Shown piece by piece: positions 24,853 to 34,799 of a stretch of DNA of 64,000 bases. Position numbers and translations under genes: made by a program. A model generated the notes under the pieces. That model ran no database searches. It worked only from the letters and a program-made list of their open reading frames with translations, and had not been told where the DNA came from. This DNA is from Leifsonia shinshuensis (GTDB lineage Bacteria; Actinomycetota; Actinomycetes; Actinomycetales; Microbacteriaceae), in the NCBI RefSeq assembly GCF_022606355.1, contig NZ_JAHHZQ010000001.1:1331439-1395438 (forward strand), read 5' to 3'. Each line of letters opens with the position of its first letter. The stretch's first letter is position 1.

Positions 24853-26154
24853 ATGGCCGGCTCTGTCAACATCACCGCGGCGACCGTCGATCCCGCGCTT
24901 CTCGATCTCCCGTGGAACATCCCGCTGGAGCAGTGGTCGAACGAGCACATCGCGCTGTTGCCGAAGGGCATCAGCCGACACCTCGTGCGCTTCGCGAACC
25001 TCTCGGGATACGTCATCGCCATCAAGGAGACGACCGCGGAGATGGCGCAGCGCGAGTACGAGATGCTGCGCACCCTCCAGCGCCTCGACGTGCCGTGCGT
25101 CGACCCGGTCGCGGTCATCAAGAACCGCACCGACGACAACGGCGACCCGCTCAACGCCGCCCTGGTCACCCGGCACCTCAAGTTCTCCCTCCCCTACCGT
25201 GCGCTGTTCTCGCAGACGCTGAGGCCGGACACCGCGACCCGTCTCGTCGACGCCCTCGCCGTGCTGCTGGTGCGGCTCCACATCGTCGGGTTCTTCTGGG
25301 GCGATGTGTCGCTCTCCAACACGTTGTTCCGGCGTGACGCCGGCGCGTTCGCCGCCTACCTGGTCGACGCGGAGACCGGGCAGATCTACGACGGCCTCTC
25401 CAACGGGCAGCGCGAGAACGACCTCGAGATCGCGCGGGTCAACATCGCAGGCGAGCTGATGGATCTTGAGGCCGGCGGCCGTGTCGACGAGGAGCTCGAC
25501 CCGATCAAGGTGTCGAACGGGATCGTCGCCGCGTACCGGTCGCTCTGGAAGGAGCTCACCGGCAGCGAGTCGTTCTCGTCGTCGGAGCGCTGGCGGATCA
25601 GCCAGCGCGTCGAACGGCTCAACGAGCTCGGCTTCGACATCGAGGAGCTCGCGATCAAGACCTCCGACGAGGGAACGACCGTCCGCATCCAGCCGAAGGT
25701 CGTCGACGCCGGGCACCACCAGCGGCGGCTGCTGCGCCTGACCGGCCTCGACACCGGCGAGAACCAGGCGCGGCGCCTCCTGAACGACCTCGACTCCTAC
25801 TCGGCGACCCTCGGCAAACGCGGGCTCGACGAGGAGGCCATGGCCCACGAGTGGCTCCTGCGCGTGTTCGAGCCGGTCGTCCGCGCCATCCCGGCCGAGC
25901 TCAAGGGCAAGCTGGAGCCCGCCGAGGTCTTCCACCAGCTGCTGGAGCACCGCTGGTTCATGTCGCAGCGCGAAGGCCGCGACGTGCCGCTGGCAGAGGC
26001 GCTGACCTCGTACATCAACGACATCCTCCGTCATCGCCGCGACGAGGCCACCGTCGTCGGACCGCCCACCGAGACGATGAGCATCCCGGTGATCCGCAGC
26101 GCCGCCGGACTCGATGAGGACGACGACGAGGACGACTGGCGCTCGAAGGTCTGA
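24853..26154 (+). CDS. DUF4032 protein with kinase-like core
   Basis: A 433-residue cytoplasmic protein of the actinobacterial DUF4032 family. The first half looks like a lipopolysaccharide-kinase/RIO-type fold: the Lys in VIAIKETTAEM (near residue 55), a catalytic-loop-like WGDVSLSNTLF (near 155) and a metal-site-like YLVDAETG (near 175). The second half is the conserved DUF4032 region, followed by an acidic DEDDDEDD tail. No biochemical function is established; phosphotransfer is an inference from these motifs. ATG 24853 has GGAGG 7 nt upstream. Confidence 0.75.
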   Translation: MAGSVNITAATVDPALLDLPWNIPLEQWSNEHIALLPKGISRHLVRFANLSGYVIAIKETTAEMAQREYEMLRTLQRLDVPCVDPVAVIKNRTDDNGDPLNAALVTRHLKFSLPYRALFSQTLRPDTATRLVDALAVLLVRLHIVGFFWGDVSLSNTLFRRDAGAFAAYLVDAETGQIYDGLSNGQRENDLEIARVNIAGELMDLEAGGRVDEELDPIKVSNGIVAAYRSLWKELTGSESFSSSERWRISQRVERLNELGFDIEELAIKTSDEGTTVRIQPKVVDAGHHQRRLLRLTGLDTGENQARRLLNDLDSYSATLGKRGLDEEAMAHEWLLRVFEPVVRAIPAELKGKLEPAEVFHQLLEHRWFMSQREGRDVPLAEALTSYINDILRHRRDEATVVGPPTETMSIPVIRSAAGLDEDDDEDDWRSKV

Positions 26155-26228
26155 CGGCACCCGGGGTCGCGACAGCGCTGGCCCAGCGCCGCTCCGCTAC
26201 GCTCTGAGTAACCAGAACGAGGAGCCCC

Positions 26229-26654
26229 ATGTCGAATCCCGAACAGCCCGCCTACCCGGCGCAGCAGCAGCCCGCGCAGCCGCAGTACGGCGCCCCGCAG
26301 CCCTACGGCACCCAGCCGCAGTACGGCGGGCAGCCGCAGTACGGCGCGCAGCCGTACGGCGCCCAGCCCGGCTCCCCGTATCCGTACGCCTACGCTCCGG
26401 AGCCGCGGACGAACGTGCTGGCGATCATCTCGCTGGTATCCGCCTTCTTCGTGAGCCTCGCCGCCGTCATCACCGGCCACATCGCGCTGGCGCAGATCAA
26501 GCGCACCGGTGAGAACGGCCGGGGGCTGGCGTTGGCCGGTCTGATCATCGGCTACGTCGGCATCGGCGCCGGCGTGCTGTTCTTCCTGGCGTGGCTCCCG
26601 CTGTTCTTCGCGGTCATGGGGCACAGCATGTCGACCTCGGGAATCTCCAGCTAG
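26229..26654 (+). CDS. DUF4190-domain membrane protein
   Basis: A 141-residue protein with a Pro/Gln/Tyr/Gly-rich cytoplasmic N terminus (about 60 residues, imperfect QPQYGxQPYG repeats) and a DUF4190 domain with two membrane helices. The conserved loop GHIALAQIKRTGENGRGLALAGLIIGY joins them. Function is unknown; such proteins are common in actinobacteria and often interact with cell-envelope machinery. The gene has a GAGGAG site before ATG. It converges with the LacI-family gene. Confidence 0.85.
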   Translation: MSNPEQPAYPAQQQPAQPQYGAPQPYGTQPQYGGQPQYGAQPYGAQPGSPYPYAYAPEPRTNVLAIISLVSAFFVSLAAVITGHIALAQIKRTGENGRGLALAGLIIGYVGIGAGVLFFLAWLPLFFAVMGHSMSTSGISS

Positions 26655-26694
26655 CTCGGCCGGGCCTCCGGCTCGGGCTTCGCCGTCGCCCGCG

Positions 26695-27681
26695 TCACCC
26701 GGAGTCGCGTACCCGGAGCACGGCGTCCACGCCGCGGCGCACGGTCTCGACCGGGCGGTCCTGCTCCATCAGTTCGAGGAGCAGTTCGCCGCAGGCCCGC
26801 CCGAACTCTCGAGGTTGGAGGTCGACGGCCGTGATCGGCGGAGTGTGGAACTCCATGATCAGGCTATCCACTCCCGACACCAGCTTGATGTCCGCGCCCG
26901 GCCGCAGACCCAGCGTCCGCAGCAGCCCGGCGATGCGGACCGCGACCCCGTCCGCCCCGACCAGGATCGCGTCGACGCCCTCGGCGCCCGTCCACTCGGC
27001 GAGTCGGCGCGCGAGCGTCGCGTTCTCCTCGTGGATGGTCGTCAGGAGCACGCGCGGCTCACGCCCGCGTTCCGCGCACCAGGCACGATAGGCGGCCTCG
27101 AGCTCCTGCGCCCACGCGGAGACCTGCTCGACCAGCAGGAGGCCTGGTGCCTCGGCGCCGTGGTCGGTGAAGCGTTCGAGCACCTCCCGGGTGGTCCGGG
27201 TGTTCGGGGATTCGACGATCCCCCACGGGTCGGGGAAACCCGGCGGCGGGGAGTCGCCGGTCACCACGGGCAGGTCTTGGCCGAGGATCATCGCGGCGCC
27301 CTCGTCGTCGGCGTGCGGCTCGATCAGGATGAAGCCGTCCACGGGCGGGAAGGACTCGATGCGCGGGCTCGTCGGCGTGCTGGGGACGATCAGGAGCGAG
27401 AGGTCGGCCGCGTGCAGCCGTTCGGTGAGGCCGAGCGTGGTCTCGGTGTAGTAGCCGAAGTGCACGGCCGACTCGGGCAGGTAGAGCCCGACCGCGCCGG
27501 CGCGGGACTGGCGCAGCGCGCGACCCAGCCGGTTGATCCGGTAGCCGGAGGCCTTGGCGATGGCCAGGACACGCGCACGGGTGTCCTCCGACACGCCCTT
27601 CTTGCCGTTCAGGGCGAGGGAGGCGGCGGCAACGGAGATTCCCGCTCGCGCGGCGATGTCGGCCAGCGTCGTGGTCGGCAT
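26695..27681 (-). CDS. LacI-family transcriptional regulator
   Basis: A 328-residue LacI/GalR regulator. The N-terminal helix-turn-helix TTLADIAARAGISVAAASLALNGKKGVSEDTRARV is followed by a hinge helix GRALRQSR and a periplasmic-binding-protein-like effector domain. The start MPTTTL at 27681 has an AGGAG site; the frame from 27702 is longer but less likely. It is divergent from the amidohydrolase/ABC-importer operon, and operator-like repeats lie between them, so it probably represses that operon and itself. The effector is unknown; for a LacI protein the linked importer (amino-acid type) is atypical. Confidence 0.88.
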   Translation of the reverse strand: MPTTTLADIAARAGISVAAASLALNGKKGVSEDTRARVLAIAKASGYRINRLGRALRQSRAGAVGLYLPESAVHFGYYTETTLGLTERLHAADLSLLIVPSTPTSPRIESFPPVDGFILIEPHADDEGAAMILGQDLPVVTGDSPPPGFPDPWGIVESPNTRTTREVLERFTDHGAEAPGLLLVEQVSAWAQELEAAYRAWCAERGREPRVLLTTIHEENATLARRLAEWTGAEGVDAILVGADGVAVRIAGLLRTLGLRPGADIKLVSGVDSLIMEFHTPPITAVDLQPREFGRACGELLLELMEQDRPVETVRRGVDAVLRVRDSG

Positions 27682-27747
27682 CCGCGCTCCTCTCGTCCGC
27701 ATCCCGCCGCGTTGCGTCGCGGCTTCATCGCATTGTATAGTCCCAGA

Positions 27748-27775
27748 TTAATCGATCAAGTTCTTAATCGATTGA
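27748..27775. promoter_or_regulatory. Tandem LacI-type operator candidates
   Basis: Two near-palindromes, TTAATCGATCAA (27748-27759) and TTAATCGATTGA (27764-27775), share the CG-centred half-site AATCGAT and are spaced 16 bp apart. They lie upstream of the LacI-family gene. On the minus strand TTGATC (27759-27754) and TACAAT with a 16-bp spacer form a possible lacI promoter overlapping the first site. Confidence 0.55.
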
Positions 27776-27840
27776 GTTTGATCCGACCGGACGGATTCCC
27801 CCTCGCCGCACAGCCGCGGCGACGAAGAGACGGGTGGCAC

Positions 27841-29508
27841 GTGGCACAGGAGCTCGACCTCGCATTCGTGGACGGCATGGTGTTCGACGGGGTGTCCGAC
27901 ACCCCCTCGCGCGTCGACGTCGGCGTCGCCGAAGGGCGCATCGCCGCCCTCGGAGCCGACGTGGCCGGCCGCATCGGCGAGCGCACCAGGATCGTCGACC
28001 TCACCGGCCGCCTCCTCCTCCCCGGACTGATCGACTCCCACGTGCACCCGGTCGAGGCGGGCGTCGAGCGCCTGAACTGCGACCTCTCCTCCGGCTGGAC
28101 GCGCGAGGACTACCTGCGCATGATCGCGGCGTACGCGGCAGCCGACCCCGACCGCGAGTGGATCGTCGGCGGAGGCTGGCAGCAGGCCGCCTTCCCCGGT
28201 GGCGCGCCGCTCGCCGCCGACCTCGACGCCATCTGCACCGACCGGCCGATCGTGATGTCCAACCGCGACCACCACAGCGCATGGGTCAACTCCGAGGCGC
28301 TCCGCCGTGCGGGCATCGACCGCGACACCCCCGACCCGGTCGACGGCCGGATCGAGCGCGACGCCGACGGCTCGCCCACGGGGACGCTGCACGAGGGAGC
28401 CAGGATGCTCGCGCTCCGCCTCGCCCCCAGCCCCACCGCCGACGAGCAGTACGCCGGCCTGCTGGAGGCCCAGCGGCACCTCCACTCCTTCGGGATCACC
28501 GGATGGCAGGACGCGCTGATCGGCGACTACGGCAACCACTCCTCCGGCATCGTCGACGCCTACCAGCGCGCGATGGACGACGGAGCGCTGAAGGCACGCG
28601 TGAACGGAGCCATCTGGTGGGAGCGCGAGCGCGGCGCCGAGCAGATCGCGCGCATCCAGGAGCTCCGCGAGCGGTTCCAGGGCGAGTGGTTCCGGGTCGG
28701 CACCGTCAAGGTGATGCAGGACGGGATCGTCGAGAACCGCACCGCGGCCATGATCGAGCCGTACGTGCACCGCTGCGGCCCGGGCGAGACCCACGACGAC
28801 GGCATCTCGTTCGTCGACCCCGACCTGCTGGCCGACTACGTGGCCCGGCTCGACGCCCTCGGCTTCCAGGTGCACTTCCACGCGATCGGCGACCGCGGGG
28901 TGCGTGAGGCGCTCGACGCGGTCGCCGCCGCCCGCACGGCCAACGGCGCGAGCGGGATCACCCACCACATCGCCCACCTCCAGGTGGTGCATCCCGACGA
29001 CCACCCGCGGTTCGCCGCGCTCGGCGTCGCCGCGAACATCCAGGCGCTGTGGGCCTGCTACGACCCTCAGATGGTCGAGCTGAACGTCCCGCTGCTGGGA
29101 GCCGAGCGAACGACCACCCAGTACCCGTTCGGCTCGCTCCTGGCGAGCGGCGCCCACCTCTGCGCCGGGTCGGACTGGCCCGTCACGAGCCCCGACCCGT
29201 GGCTCGGCATCCATGTGGCGGTCAACCGCCGGCTGCCGGAGTGGCACCCCGACCACAACCCGGAGGCATTCCTCCCCAGTGAGAGCCTCCGCCTCGCCGA
29301 CGCTCTGCGCGCCTACACCAGCGGCGCCGCACGCATCAACGGCCGCGACGACCTGACCGGGTCGATCGCGGTGGGCGCCTGGGCCGACCTGGCCGTCGTC
29401 GACCGCGACCCGTTCGCCCACCCCGCGGACACCATCGCCGACACCCGCACCATCGAGACCTTCGTCGCCGGGGAGTCCGTGTACACGGCCGCCCCCGTCG
29501 CGAGCTGA
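27841..29508 (+). CDS. Amidohydrolase, YtcJ-like (amidohydrolase 3 family)
   Basis: A 555-residue metal-dependent hydrolase. The beta-strand 1 motif SHVHPVE (near residue 68), HFHAIGDRG (near 344), HHIAHLQ (near 378) and the terminal GSDWPV (near 443) supply the metal and catalytic ligands of the YtcJ/N-substituted-formamide deformylase group. Members hydrolyse N-formyl or N-acyl amides. GTG 27841 is the best in-frame start after the operator region, although its ribosome site is weak. It is the first gene of an operon with an amino-acid-type ABC importer under a LacI regulator, suggesting uptake and hydrolysis of an N-substituted amino acid or amide. Confidence 0.85.
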   Translation: MAQELDLAFVDGMVFDGVSDTPSRVDVGVAEGRIAALGADVAGRIGERTRIVDLTGRLLLPGLIDSHVHPVEAGVERLNCDLSSGWTREDYLRMIAAYAAADPDREWIVGGGWQQAAFPGGAPLAADLDAICTDRPIVMSNRDHHSAWVNSEALRRAGIDRDTPDPVDGRIERDADGSPTGTLHEGARMLALRLAPSPTADEQYAGLLEAQRHLHSFGITGWQDALIGDYGNHSSGIVDAYQRAMDDGALKARVNGAIWWERERGAEQIARIQELRERFQGEWFRVGTVKVMQDGIVENRTAAMIEPYVHRCGPGETHDDGISFVDPDLLADYVARLDALGFQVHFHAIGDRGVREALDAVAAARTANGASGITHHIAHLQVVHPDDHPRFAALGVAANIQALWACYDPQMVELNVPLLGAERTTTQYPFGSLLASGAHLCAGSDWPVTSPDPWLGIHVAVNRRLPEWHPDHNPEAFLPSESLRLADALRAYTSGAARINGRDDLTGSIAVGAWADLAVVDRDPFAHPADTIADTRTIETFVAGESVYTAAPVAS

Positions 29509-29549
29509 CGGTCGCTCCCCCGCACAGCACACCCCCAAGGAGACGCACC

Positions 29550-30446
29550 ATGAGAAACCGCACCCTCACCGTCCTCGCCGTGGCCGCCGTCGCCGCCGTG
29601 CTCACCGGCTGCTCCAGCGGCGCCGCAGGCAGCGCGGACCGGCAGACCGCGCTGACGGACCTGAAGCTGGGCACGGACAGCTCCGCCGCCGCGATGCTGC
29701 CCTCCGACATCCAGAAGGCCGGCAAGCTGGTCGTCGGCGTCGACCCGACGTACGCGCCCAACGAGTTCAAGGACAAGGACGGCGCCCCCATCGGCTGGGA
29801 GATCGACCTGATCGACGCCGTCGCCGCCAAGCTCGGGGTGAAGACCGACTACCGGGTCGCGAAGTTCGACAACATCGTCCCGAGCATCCTGGGCCAGAAG
29901 TACGACATGGGCCTCGGCGGCTACTACGACACGAAGAAGCGCGAGGAGACGCTCGACATGGTCGACTTCTTCACGGCGGGCAACCAGTTCGCCTCGCCCG
30001 CCGCGAAGCCGATCACGAACGAGCTGGACGTCTGCGGCCTCAAGATCGCCGTGCAGAACGGCGGCTCGGCACCGCTGGTGTACCTGCCGGAGGTCGACAA
30101 GAAGTGCGAGGCGGCCGGCAAGCCGAAGACGAACCAGCTCGGCTACGACACCCAGGACGACGCCACCGCCGCCGTCACGCTCGGCCGCGCCGACGCGATG
30201 GTCGCCGACTCCCCCGTCATCGGCTACGCCGCCAAGCTCAGCAAGGGCAAGCTCGTCACGTCGCCGATCTACGACTCGCTCCTCTCCGGCACTCCGGTGA
30301 AGAAGGACCGCGGACAGTTCGCCCAGGCGATCCTCGCGGCCCTGCAGTCCCTGCAGAAGGACGGCAGCTACACGAAGATCCTCAGCTACTGGGGCGTCGA
30401 GAACGGCGCGCTCGACACCATGCAGATCAATGGCGCGACCGAGTAG
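29550..30446 (+). CDS. ABC importer substrate-binding lipoprotein, polar amino-acid family
   Basis: A 298-residue lipoprotein with signal peptide and lipobox LTGC (Cys near residue 21). The mature part is a family-3 solute-binding protein: KLVVGVDPTYAPNEFKDKDG at the start of the domain, IGWEIDLIDAVAAKLG and the later NGGSAPLVYLPEV segment. It captures the substrate outside the membrane for the permease encoded next. The ligand is unknown; linkage to an amidohydrolase suggests a modified amino acid. An AAGGAG ribosome site precedes ATG. Confidence 0.88.
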   Translation: MRNRTLTVLAVAAVAAVLTGCSSGAAGSADRQTALTDLKLGTDSSAAAMLPSDIQKAGKLVVGVDPTYAPNEFKDKDGAPIGWEIDLIDAVAAKLGVKTDYRVAKFDNIVPSILGQKYDMGLGGYYDTKKREETLDMVDFFTAGNQFASPAAKPITNELDVCGLKIAVQNGGSAPLVYLPEVDKKCEAAGKPKTNQLGYDTQDDATAAVTLGRADAMVADSPVIGYAAKLSKGKLVTSPIYDSLLSGTPVKKDRGQFAQAILAALQSLQKDGSYTKILSYWGVENGALDTMQINGATE

Positions 30447-31452
30447 CGCGCCCGGGGCCGGCACAGCCACGCGCGGTGCCGGCCGCCGGCGATCCGGTGA
30501 TCCGGGCCTCCACCCGGTGACCGGTGCCCCCGCCATCCGCTCGACGCCGGTCCGGCACCCCTGGCGGGCGGTGGCGGGCGTGGTGATCGTCCTCGCCATC
30601 GTGCTGTTCGTCATCGACGCCGGCCGGCGTGAGGCGTACGACTGGGCGGCGTTCGCCCAGTACCTCCTCGATCCCCGCATCGTGCAGGCCGCGGGGGTCA
30701 CCCTGCTCCTCACAGTGCTCTCGATGGCGATCGCGGTGCTTCTCGGCGTGCTCCTGGCGGTCATGCGGCAGAGTCCCAACCCGATCCTGCGGTGGGCCTC
30801 CGGCGTCTTCATCTGGATCTTCCGCGGCACGCCGGTCTACGTGCAGCTCGTGTTCTGGGGCCTGCTCTCGACGATCTACAAGACCATCGAGATCGGCATC
30901 CCGTTCCAGCAGCCCTGGCTGGTGTTCGAGAGCATCGACCTGTTCGACGTGTTCTGGATCGCGGTCTTCGGCCTCGCCCTCAACGAGGCGGCGTACATGG
31001 CCGAGATCGTGCGCGCCGGCCTGCTCTCGGTCGACCAGGGCCAGAAGGAGGCGTCGACGGCGCTCGGCCTCACCCGGTCGCAGATGATGCGCAAGATCGT
31101 GCTCCCGCAGGCGATGCGCGTGATCATCCCGCCGACCGGCAACGAGGTCATCTCCATGCTCAAGACCACCTCGCTGGTCACCGCGGTGCCGTTCAGCCTC
31201 GACCTCTACACCCGCTCGCGCGATATCTCGGCCGAGACGCTGAACCCCATCCCGCTGCTGCTCGTCGCCTCGGTGTGGTACCTCGCGTTCACCTCGCTGA
31301 TGATGATCGGCCAGCACTTCCTGGAGCGGCGGTTCGCCCGCGGCTTCGACCAGCGCGGCGGAGGCCACGTGCCGGAGCCGATGCCGGAGACGGTCGCGAT
31401 CGGCGCCGCCGATGCCCCCTCCTCCACCCCGACCGAAGGAGCAGACCGATGA
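30430..31452 (+). CDS. ABC importer permease, polar amino-acid (HisMQ/GlnP) family
   Basis: A 340-residue permease with five to six membrane helices. The EAA loop [23 protein letters not shown] (about residues 185-207) that docks the ATPase is intact. It is a single-permease system, probably a homodimer. ATG 30430 overlaps the binding-protein stop by 17 bp and gives a 30-residue disordered N terminus; GTG 30517, just before the conserved part, is an alternative. The C-terminal tail is Pro/Ser/Thr-rich. The stop overlaps the ATPase start (ATGA). Confidence 0.87.
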   Translation: MARPSSAPGAGTATRGAGRRRSGDPGLHPVTGAPAIRSTPVRHPWRAVAGVVIVLAIVLFVIDAGRREAYDWAAFAQYLLDPRIVQAAGVTLLLTVLSMAIAVLLGVLLAVMRQSPNPILRWASGVFIWIFRGTPVYVQLVFWGLLSTIYKTIEIGIPFQQPWLVFESIDLFDVFWIAVFGLALNEAAYMAEIVRAGLLSVDQGQKEASTALGLTRSQMMRKIVLPQAMRVIIPPTGNEVISMLKTTSLVTAVPFSLDLYTRSRDISAETLNPIPLLLVASVWYLAFTSLMMIGQHFLERRFARGFDQRGGGHVPEPMPETVAIGAADAPSSTPTEGADR

Positions 31453-32231
31453 GCGCGACGACGGCGTCCGCGCGGCCGATGGTCCGCGCGGAGGACGTGC
31501 ACAAGGCCTACGGGGACCACCATGTGCTGCGCGGCGTGTCCCTCGACGTGCAGCAGGGCGAGGTGGTGTGCGTGATCGGACCGTCCGGCTCCGGCAAATC
31601 GACGTTCCTGCGCTGCATCAACCATCTGGAGGGCATCGACGGCGGCCGCATCCTCGTGGACGGCTCCCTCATCGGCTACCGCCAGGTCGGCGACCGCCTG
31701 CACGACCTCAAGCCGGCGGAGGCCGCCGCCCAGCGCCGCGACATCGGGATGGTGTTCCAGCGGTTCAACCTGTTCCCGCACCTCTCGGTGCTCGAGAACG
31801 TGACCACCGCCCCGATCATGGTGGGCGGGCAGAAGCCGGAGCAGGCCGCCGCCCGCGCCCGCGAACTGCTCGACCGGGTCGGCTTGGGCGCCAAGGCGAA
31901 CGCCTTCCCCGGTCAGCTCTCCGGCGGCCAGCAGCAGCGGGTGGCGATCGCCCGCGCCCTCGCGATGGACCCGAAGCTGATGCTCTTCGACGAGCCGACC
32001 TCCGCGCTCGACCCCGAGCTGGTCGGCGAGGTGCTCGACGTGATGAAGGGGCTCGCGCAGTCAGGCATGACCATGGTCGTCGTCACGCACGAGATCGGCT
32101 TCGCCCGGGAGGTCGGCGACACGCTCGTCTTCATGGACGGCGGTGTGGTGGTCGAGTCGGGCGACCCGCGTCGGATGATCGCCGACCCCCAGCACCAGCG
32201 CACCCGCACGTTCCTCTCGCACGTGCTCTGA
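31449..32231 (+). CDS. ABC importer ATPase, polar amino-acid (GlnQ/HisP) family
   Basis: A 260-residue ATPase. Walker [10 protein letters not shown] (near residue 44), a Q-loop with the family's [20 protein letters not shown], signature [16 protein letters not shown] and Walker [16 protein letters not shown] are all intact. The insert before the Q-loop ([21 protein letters not shown]) is typical of basic/polar amino-acid importers. It completes the operon begun by the amidohydrolase; ATG 31449 overlaps the permease stop. A terminator follows 7 bp after the stop. Confidence 0.9.
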   Translation: MSATTASARPMVRAEDVHKAYGDHHVLRGVSLDVQQGEVVCVIGPSGSGKSTFLRCINHLEGIDGGRILVDGSLIGYRQVGDRLHDLKPAEAAAQRRDIGMVFQRFNLFPHLSVLENVTTAPIMVGGQKPEQAAARARELLDRVGLGAKANAFPGQLSGGQQQRVAIARALAMDPKLMLFDEPTSALDPELVGEVLDVMKGLAQSGMTMVVVTHEIGFAREVGDTLVFMDGGVVVESGDPRRMIADPQHQRTRTFLSHVL

Positions 32232-32238
32232 CGCAGAA

Positions 32239-32271
32239 CGCCGAGTCCGCAGACACTCTGCGGACTCGGCG
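32239..32271 (+). terminator. Intrinsic terminator of the importer operon
   Basis: A 15-bp perfect stem (32239-32253 with 32257-32271) with a 3-nt loop, followed by GTTCT; the pairing continues with one bulged base. It can also serve the convergent rlmB. Confidence 0.75.
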
Positions 32272-32337
32272 GTTCTCGGACGACCTCCCGCGTTCCCGCG
32301 CGGCTATCGGCGGGCGGGGGCTATCGGCGGGCGCGGG

Positions 32338-33357
32338 CTATCGGCTGGCCTGGGACTCGGACCGCAGCTTCGCGATCTCGTAGAGCGTGACGCTCGCGGC
32401 GATGCCGGCGTTCAGCGACTCGGTGGTGGCCGAGATCGGGATCGACACCACGGCGTCGCAGGTCTCGGTCACGAGCCGCGACAGGCCCTTGCCCTCGCTG
32501 CCGACCACGATCACGACCGGACGGTCGGCGAACGACAGCCCCGGGAGCGACGTGTCGCCTCCGCCGTCGAGGCCGAGCACGAAGACACCGGCCTTCTTGA
32601 ACTCCTTGAGCGTCGCCGTCAGGTTGGAGGCCATCGCGACGGGAGTGCGTGCAGCAGCGCCCGCGGAAGTCTTCCAGGCCGCGGCCGTCATCCCGACCGA
32701 GCGGCGCTGCGGGACGATCACGCCCTGCCCGCCGAACGCCGCGGTCGAGCGGATGATCGCGCCGAGGTTGCGCGGGTCGGTGATCCCGTCCAGGGCGACG
32801 AACAGCGGGGTCTGGCCCTTGCGGAGCGTCAGGTCGAGCAGCTCGCCCGGGTGGGCGTACTCGTACGGCGGCACCTTGAGCGCGACGCCCTGGTGCACGG
32901 CGTCGCGGCCGGCCAGACGGTCGAGCTCCGGACGCATCACTTCGAGCACCGGGATGGCGCGGCCGGTGGCGATCGACAGGATCTCCCTCATCCGGTCGTC
33001 CATCTCGACCCGGGCCGCGATGTAGAGCGTGGAGGCCGGGATGGCCGCGCGCAGCGCCTCCAGCACCGAGTTGCGGCCGGTGACGATCTCGCTCTCGTCG
33101 CCGCTCTTGGCGCGGCGGGCGGCACCGGAGGCCCCGCGCGGTGCGCCGTCACGGCCGCCGCGCTGCTCCGCTTTGGCCGCCGCGCGCTCGCGCAGCTGCT
33201 TGTTCTTGTAGGCGACGTGGTACTCGCGGTCCTCCGCCTTCGGCGTCGGTCCGCGGCCCTCGAGCGCCTTGCGGCCGTGTCCGCCGGTGCCGACCTGCGC
33301 GCCCTTCTTGCTCTTCCTCACAGCGCCCGCGCGGGGCTTGCCACCCGAGTTCTTCAT
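32338..33357 (-). CDS. rlmB: 23S rRNA (guanosine-2'-O-)-methyltransferase RlmB (TrmH/SpoU family)
   Basis: A 339-residue protein. A basic Gly/Lys/Arg-rich N-terminal extension of about 95 residues, common in actinobacteria, precedes the L30e-like substrate domain ([11 protein letters not shown]) and the SPOUT knot domain. Knot motifs are [32 protein letters not shown] and [14 protein letters not shown]. It methylates a conserved guanosine of 23S rRNA using SAM. Start MKNSGGK at 33357 overlaps the cysS stop by 4 bp; the longer frame upstream is a cysS shadow. Confidence 0.9.
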   Translation of the reverse strand: MKNSGGKPRAGAVRKSKKGAQVGTGGHGRKALEGRGPTPKAEDREYHVAYKNKQLRERAAAKAEQRGGRDGAPRGASGAARRAKSGDESEIVTGRNSVLEALRAAIPASTLYIAARVEMDDRMREILSIATGRAIPVLEVMRPELDRLAGRDAVHQGVALKVPPYEYAHPGELLDLTLRKGQTPLFVALDGITDPRNLGAIIRSTAAFGGQGVIVPQRRSVGMTAAAWKTSAGAAARTPVAMASNLTATLKEFKKAGVFVLGLDGGGDTSLPGLSFADRPVVIVVGSEGKGLSRLVTETCDAVVSIPISATTESLNAGIAASVTLYEIAKLRSESQASR

Positions 33358-34787
33358 GCTTCGATACTCCAATGCGACCCCGTCGGGGTGTCCTCGATAC
33401 TGATTCCCGCGGCGGTCAGCTCGTCGCGGATGCGGTCTGCGGCGGCGAAGTCGCGCGTCTGGCGCGCCTCCTGCCGGTCGTCGAGCAGCCGCCCGACGAG
33501 GGTTGCGAGCGCGTGCTCCGCCGCACTCGAGCCCGCCGAGTGCCACTGGGGCGACAACGGGTTGATGCCGAGCACCTCGGTCATCGCCAGCACGTGGCCG
33601 CGCGCGCTCGCGGCGGCCTCCAAGTCTTCCGCATCCAGCGCCGCGTTTCCTGAACGCACGGTGTCGTGGAGGACGGCGAGAGCCTGGGGCACGGCGAGGT
33701 CGTCGTCCATGGCCTCGGCGAACGCGCCCGGCACGGTCTCCACGCCGCTGCCGGCGAACCTGGTTCCGGCGAGCCGGCGGTCGACGCGCTCGAAGAAGCC
33801 GGAGATGCGCTCCAGCGCCGCCTCCGCCTCGCTGAGCGACCCGTCGTGGTAGTCGATCGTCGACCTGTAATGGGCCGAGCCGAGGTAGTAGCGCACGACG
33901 AGCGGACGCGCCGCCCCCAGCAGGTCGGCCGCGTAGACGGAGTTGCCGAGCGACTTGCTCATCTTCTGCCCGTTGACATGCACGAGCCCGTTGTGCACCC
34001 AGTACGACGCGAAGCCGTCACCTGCGGCGGTGGACTGTGCGAGCTCGTTCTCGTGGTGCGGGAACCGCAGATCGAGGCCGCCGCCGTGGATGTCGAACGC
34101 CGGCCCGAGATAGCGGCGCGACATCGCGGAGCACTCGATGTGCCAGCCCGGGCGTCCCTCGCCCCACGGCGAGGGGAACGCGGCGGACGAGGGCTCGTCG
34201 CTCTTGCGCCCCTTCCAGAGCGCGAAGTCGCGCGGGTCGCGCTTGGCGCGCGGGTCGGCGTCGGCCGCGGCCTCCATGTTGTCGATGCTCTGCCTGGTCA
34301 GCTCGCCGTACGCGGGCCAGCTCTTCACATCGAAATAGACGTCACCGGAGCCGTCGCCCGCCACGTAAGCGTGGCCGCGCTCGATCAGGCGGCCGATCAG
34401 CTCCTGCATCTGCGGGATGCTCGCGGTCGCGCGCGGCTCGTAGGTGGGAGGCTGAACGCCGAGCGCGGTGTAGCCGGCCGTGAACTCGAGCTCGAACCGG
34501 TAGGCGAGCGCCCACCACTCCTCCGAACCGCCCTGCGCCTGAGCGGTGACCGCGTTGACGAGGATCTTGTCGTCGATGTCGGTGACATTGCGCACGAGGG
34601 TCACGTCGAGCCCGCGGTAGGCCAGCCAGCGCCGCAGCTGGTCGTAGACCAGCGCCGAACGCAGGTGGCCGATGTGCGGCGACGACTGCACCGTCGGGCC
34701 GCAGACGTACATTCCCACCGCGCCAGGGCGCAGCGGGATGAAGTCGCGGAGGGCCCCGGCCTTGGTGTCGAAGAGTCGCAGAGTCAC
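33354..34787 (-). CDS. cysS: Cysteinyl-tRNA synthetase
   Basis: A 477-residue class I synthetase. The HIGH-like motif [13 protein letters not shown] follows the zinc Cys in MYVCGPTV; the second zinc segment is WHIECSAM and the later [17 protein letters not shown] is at about residue 270. It charges tRNA-Cys. A GTG start at 34787 has a TAGGCT box 6 nt upstream and no ribosome site, so it is probably leaderless. It overlaps rlmB by 4 bp and forms with it a conserved actinobacterial pair downstream of ispDF. Confidence 0.95.
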   Translation of the reverse strand: MTLRLFDTKAGALRDFIPLRPGAVGMYVCGPTVQSSPHIGHLRSALVYDQLRRWLAYRGLDVTLVRNVTDIDDKILVNAVTAQAQGGSEEWWALAYRFELEFTAGYTALGVQPPTYEPRATASIPQMQELIGRLIERGHAYVAGDGSGDVYFDVKSWPAYGELTRQSIDNMEAAADADPRAKRDPRDFALWKGRKSDEPSSAAFPSPWGEGRPGWHIECSAMSRRYLGPAFDIHGGGLDLRFPHHENELAQSTAAGDGFASYWVHNGLVHVNGQKMSKSLGNSVYAADLLGAARPLVVRYYLGSAHYRSTIDYHDGSLSEAEAALERISGFFERVDRRLAGTRFAGSGVETVPGAFAEAMDDDLAVPQALAVLHDTVRSGNAALDAEDLEAAASARGHVLAMTEVLGINPLSPQWHSAGSSAAEHALATLVGRLLDDRQEARQTRDFAAADRIRDELTAAGISIEDTPTGSHWSIEA

Positions 34788-34793
34788 GGCCTA

Positions 34794-34799
34794 AGCCTA
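34794..34799 (-). promoter_or_regulatory. -10 box of probable leaderless cysS promoter
   Basis: TAGGCT on the minus strand ends 6 nt before the cysS GTG. It overlaps the end of the SnoaL-like gene. Confidence 0.5.
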
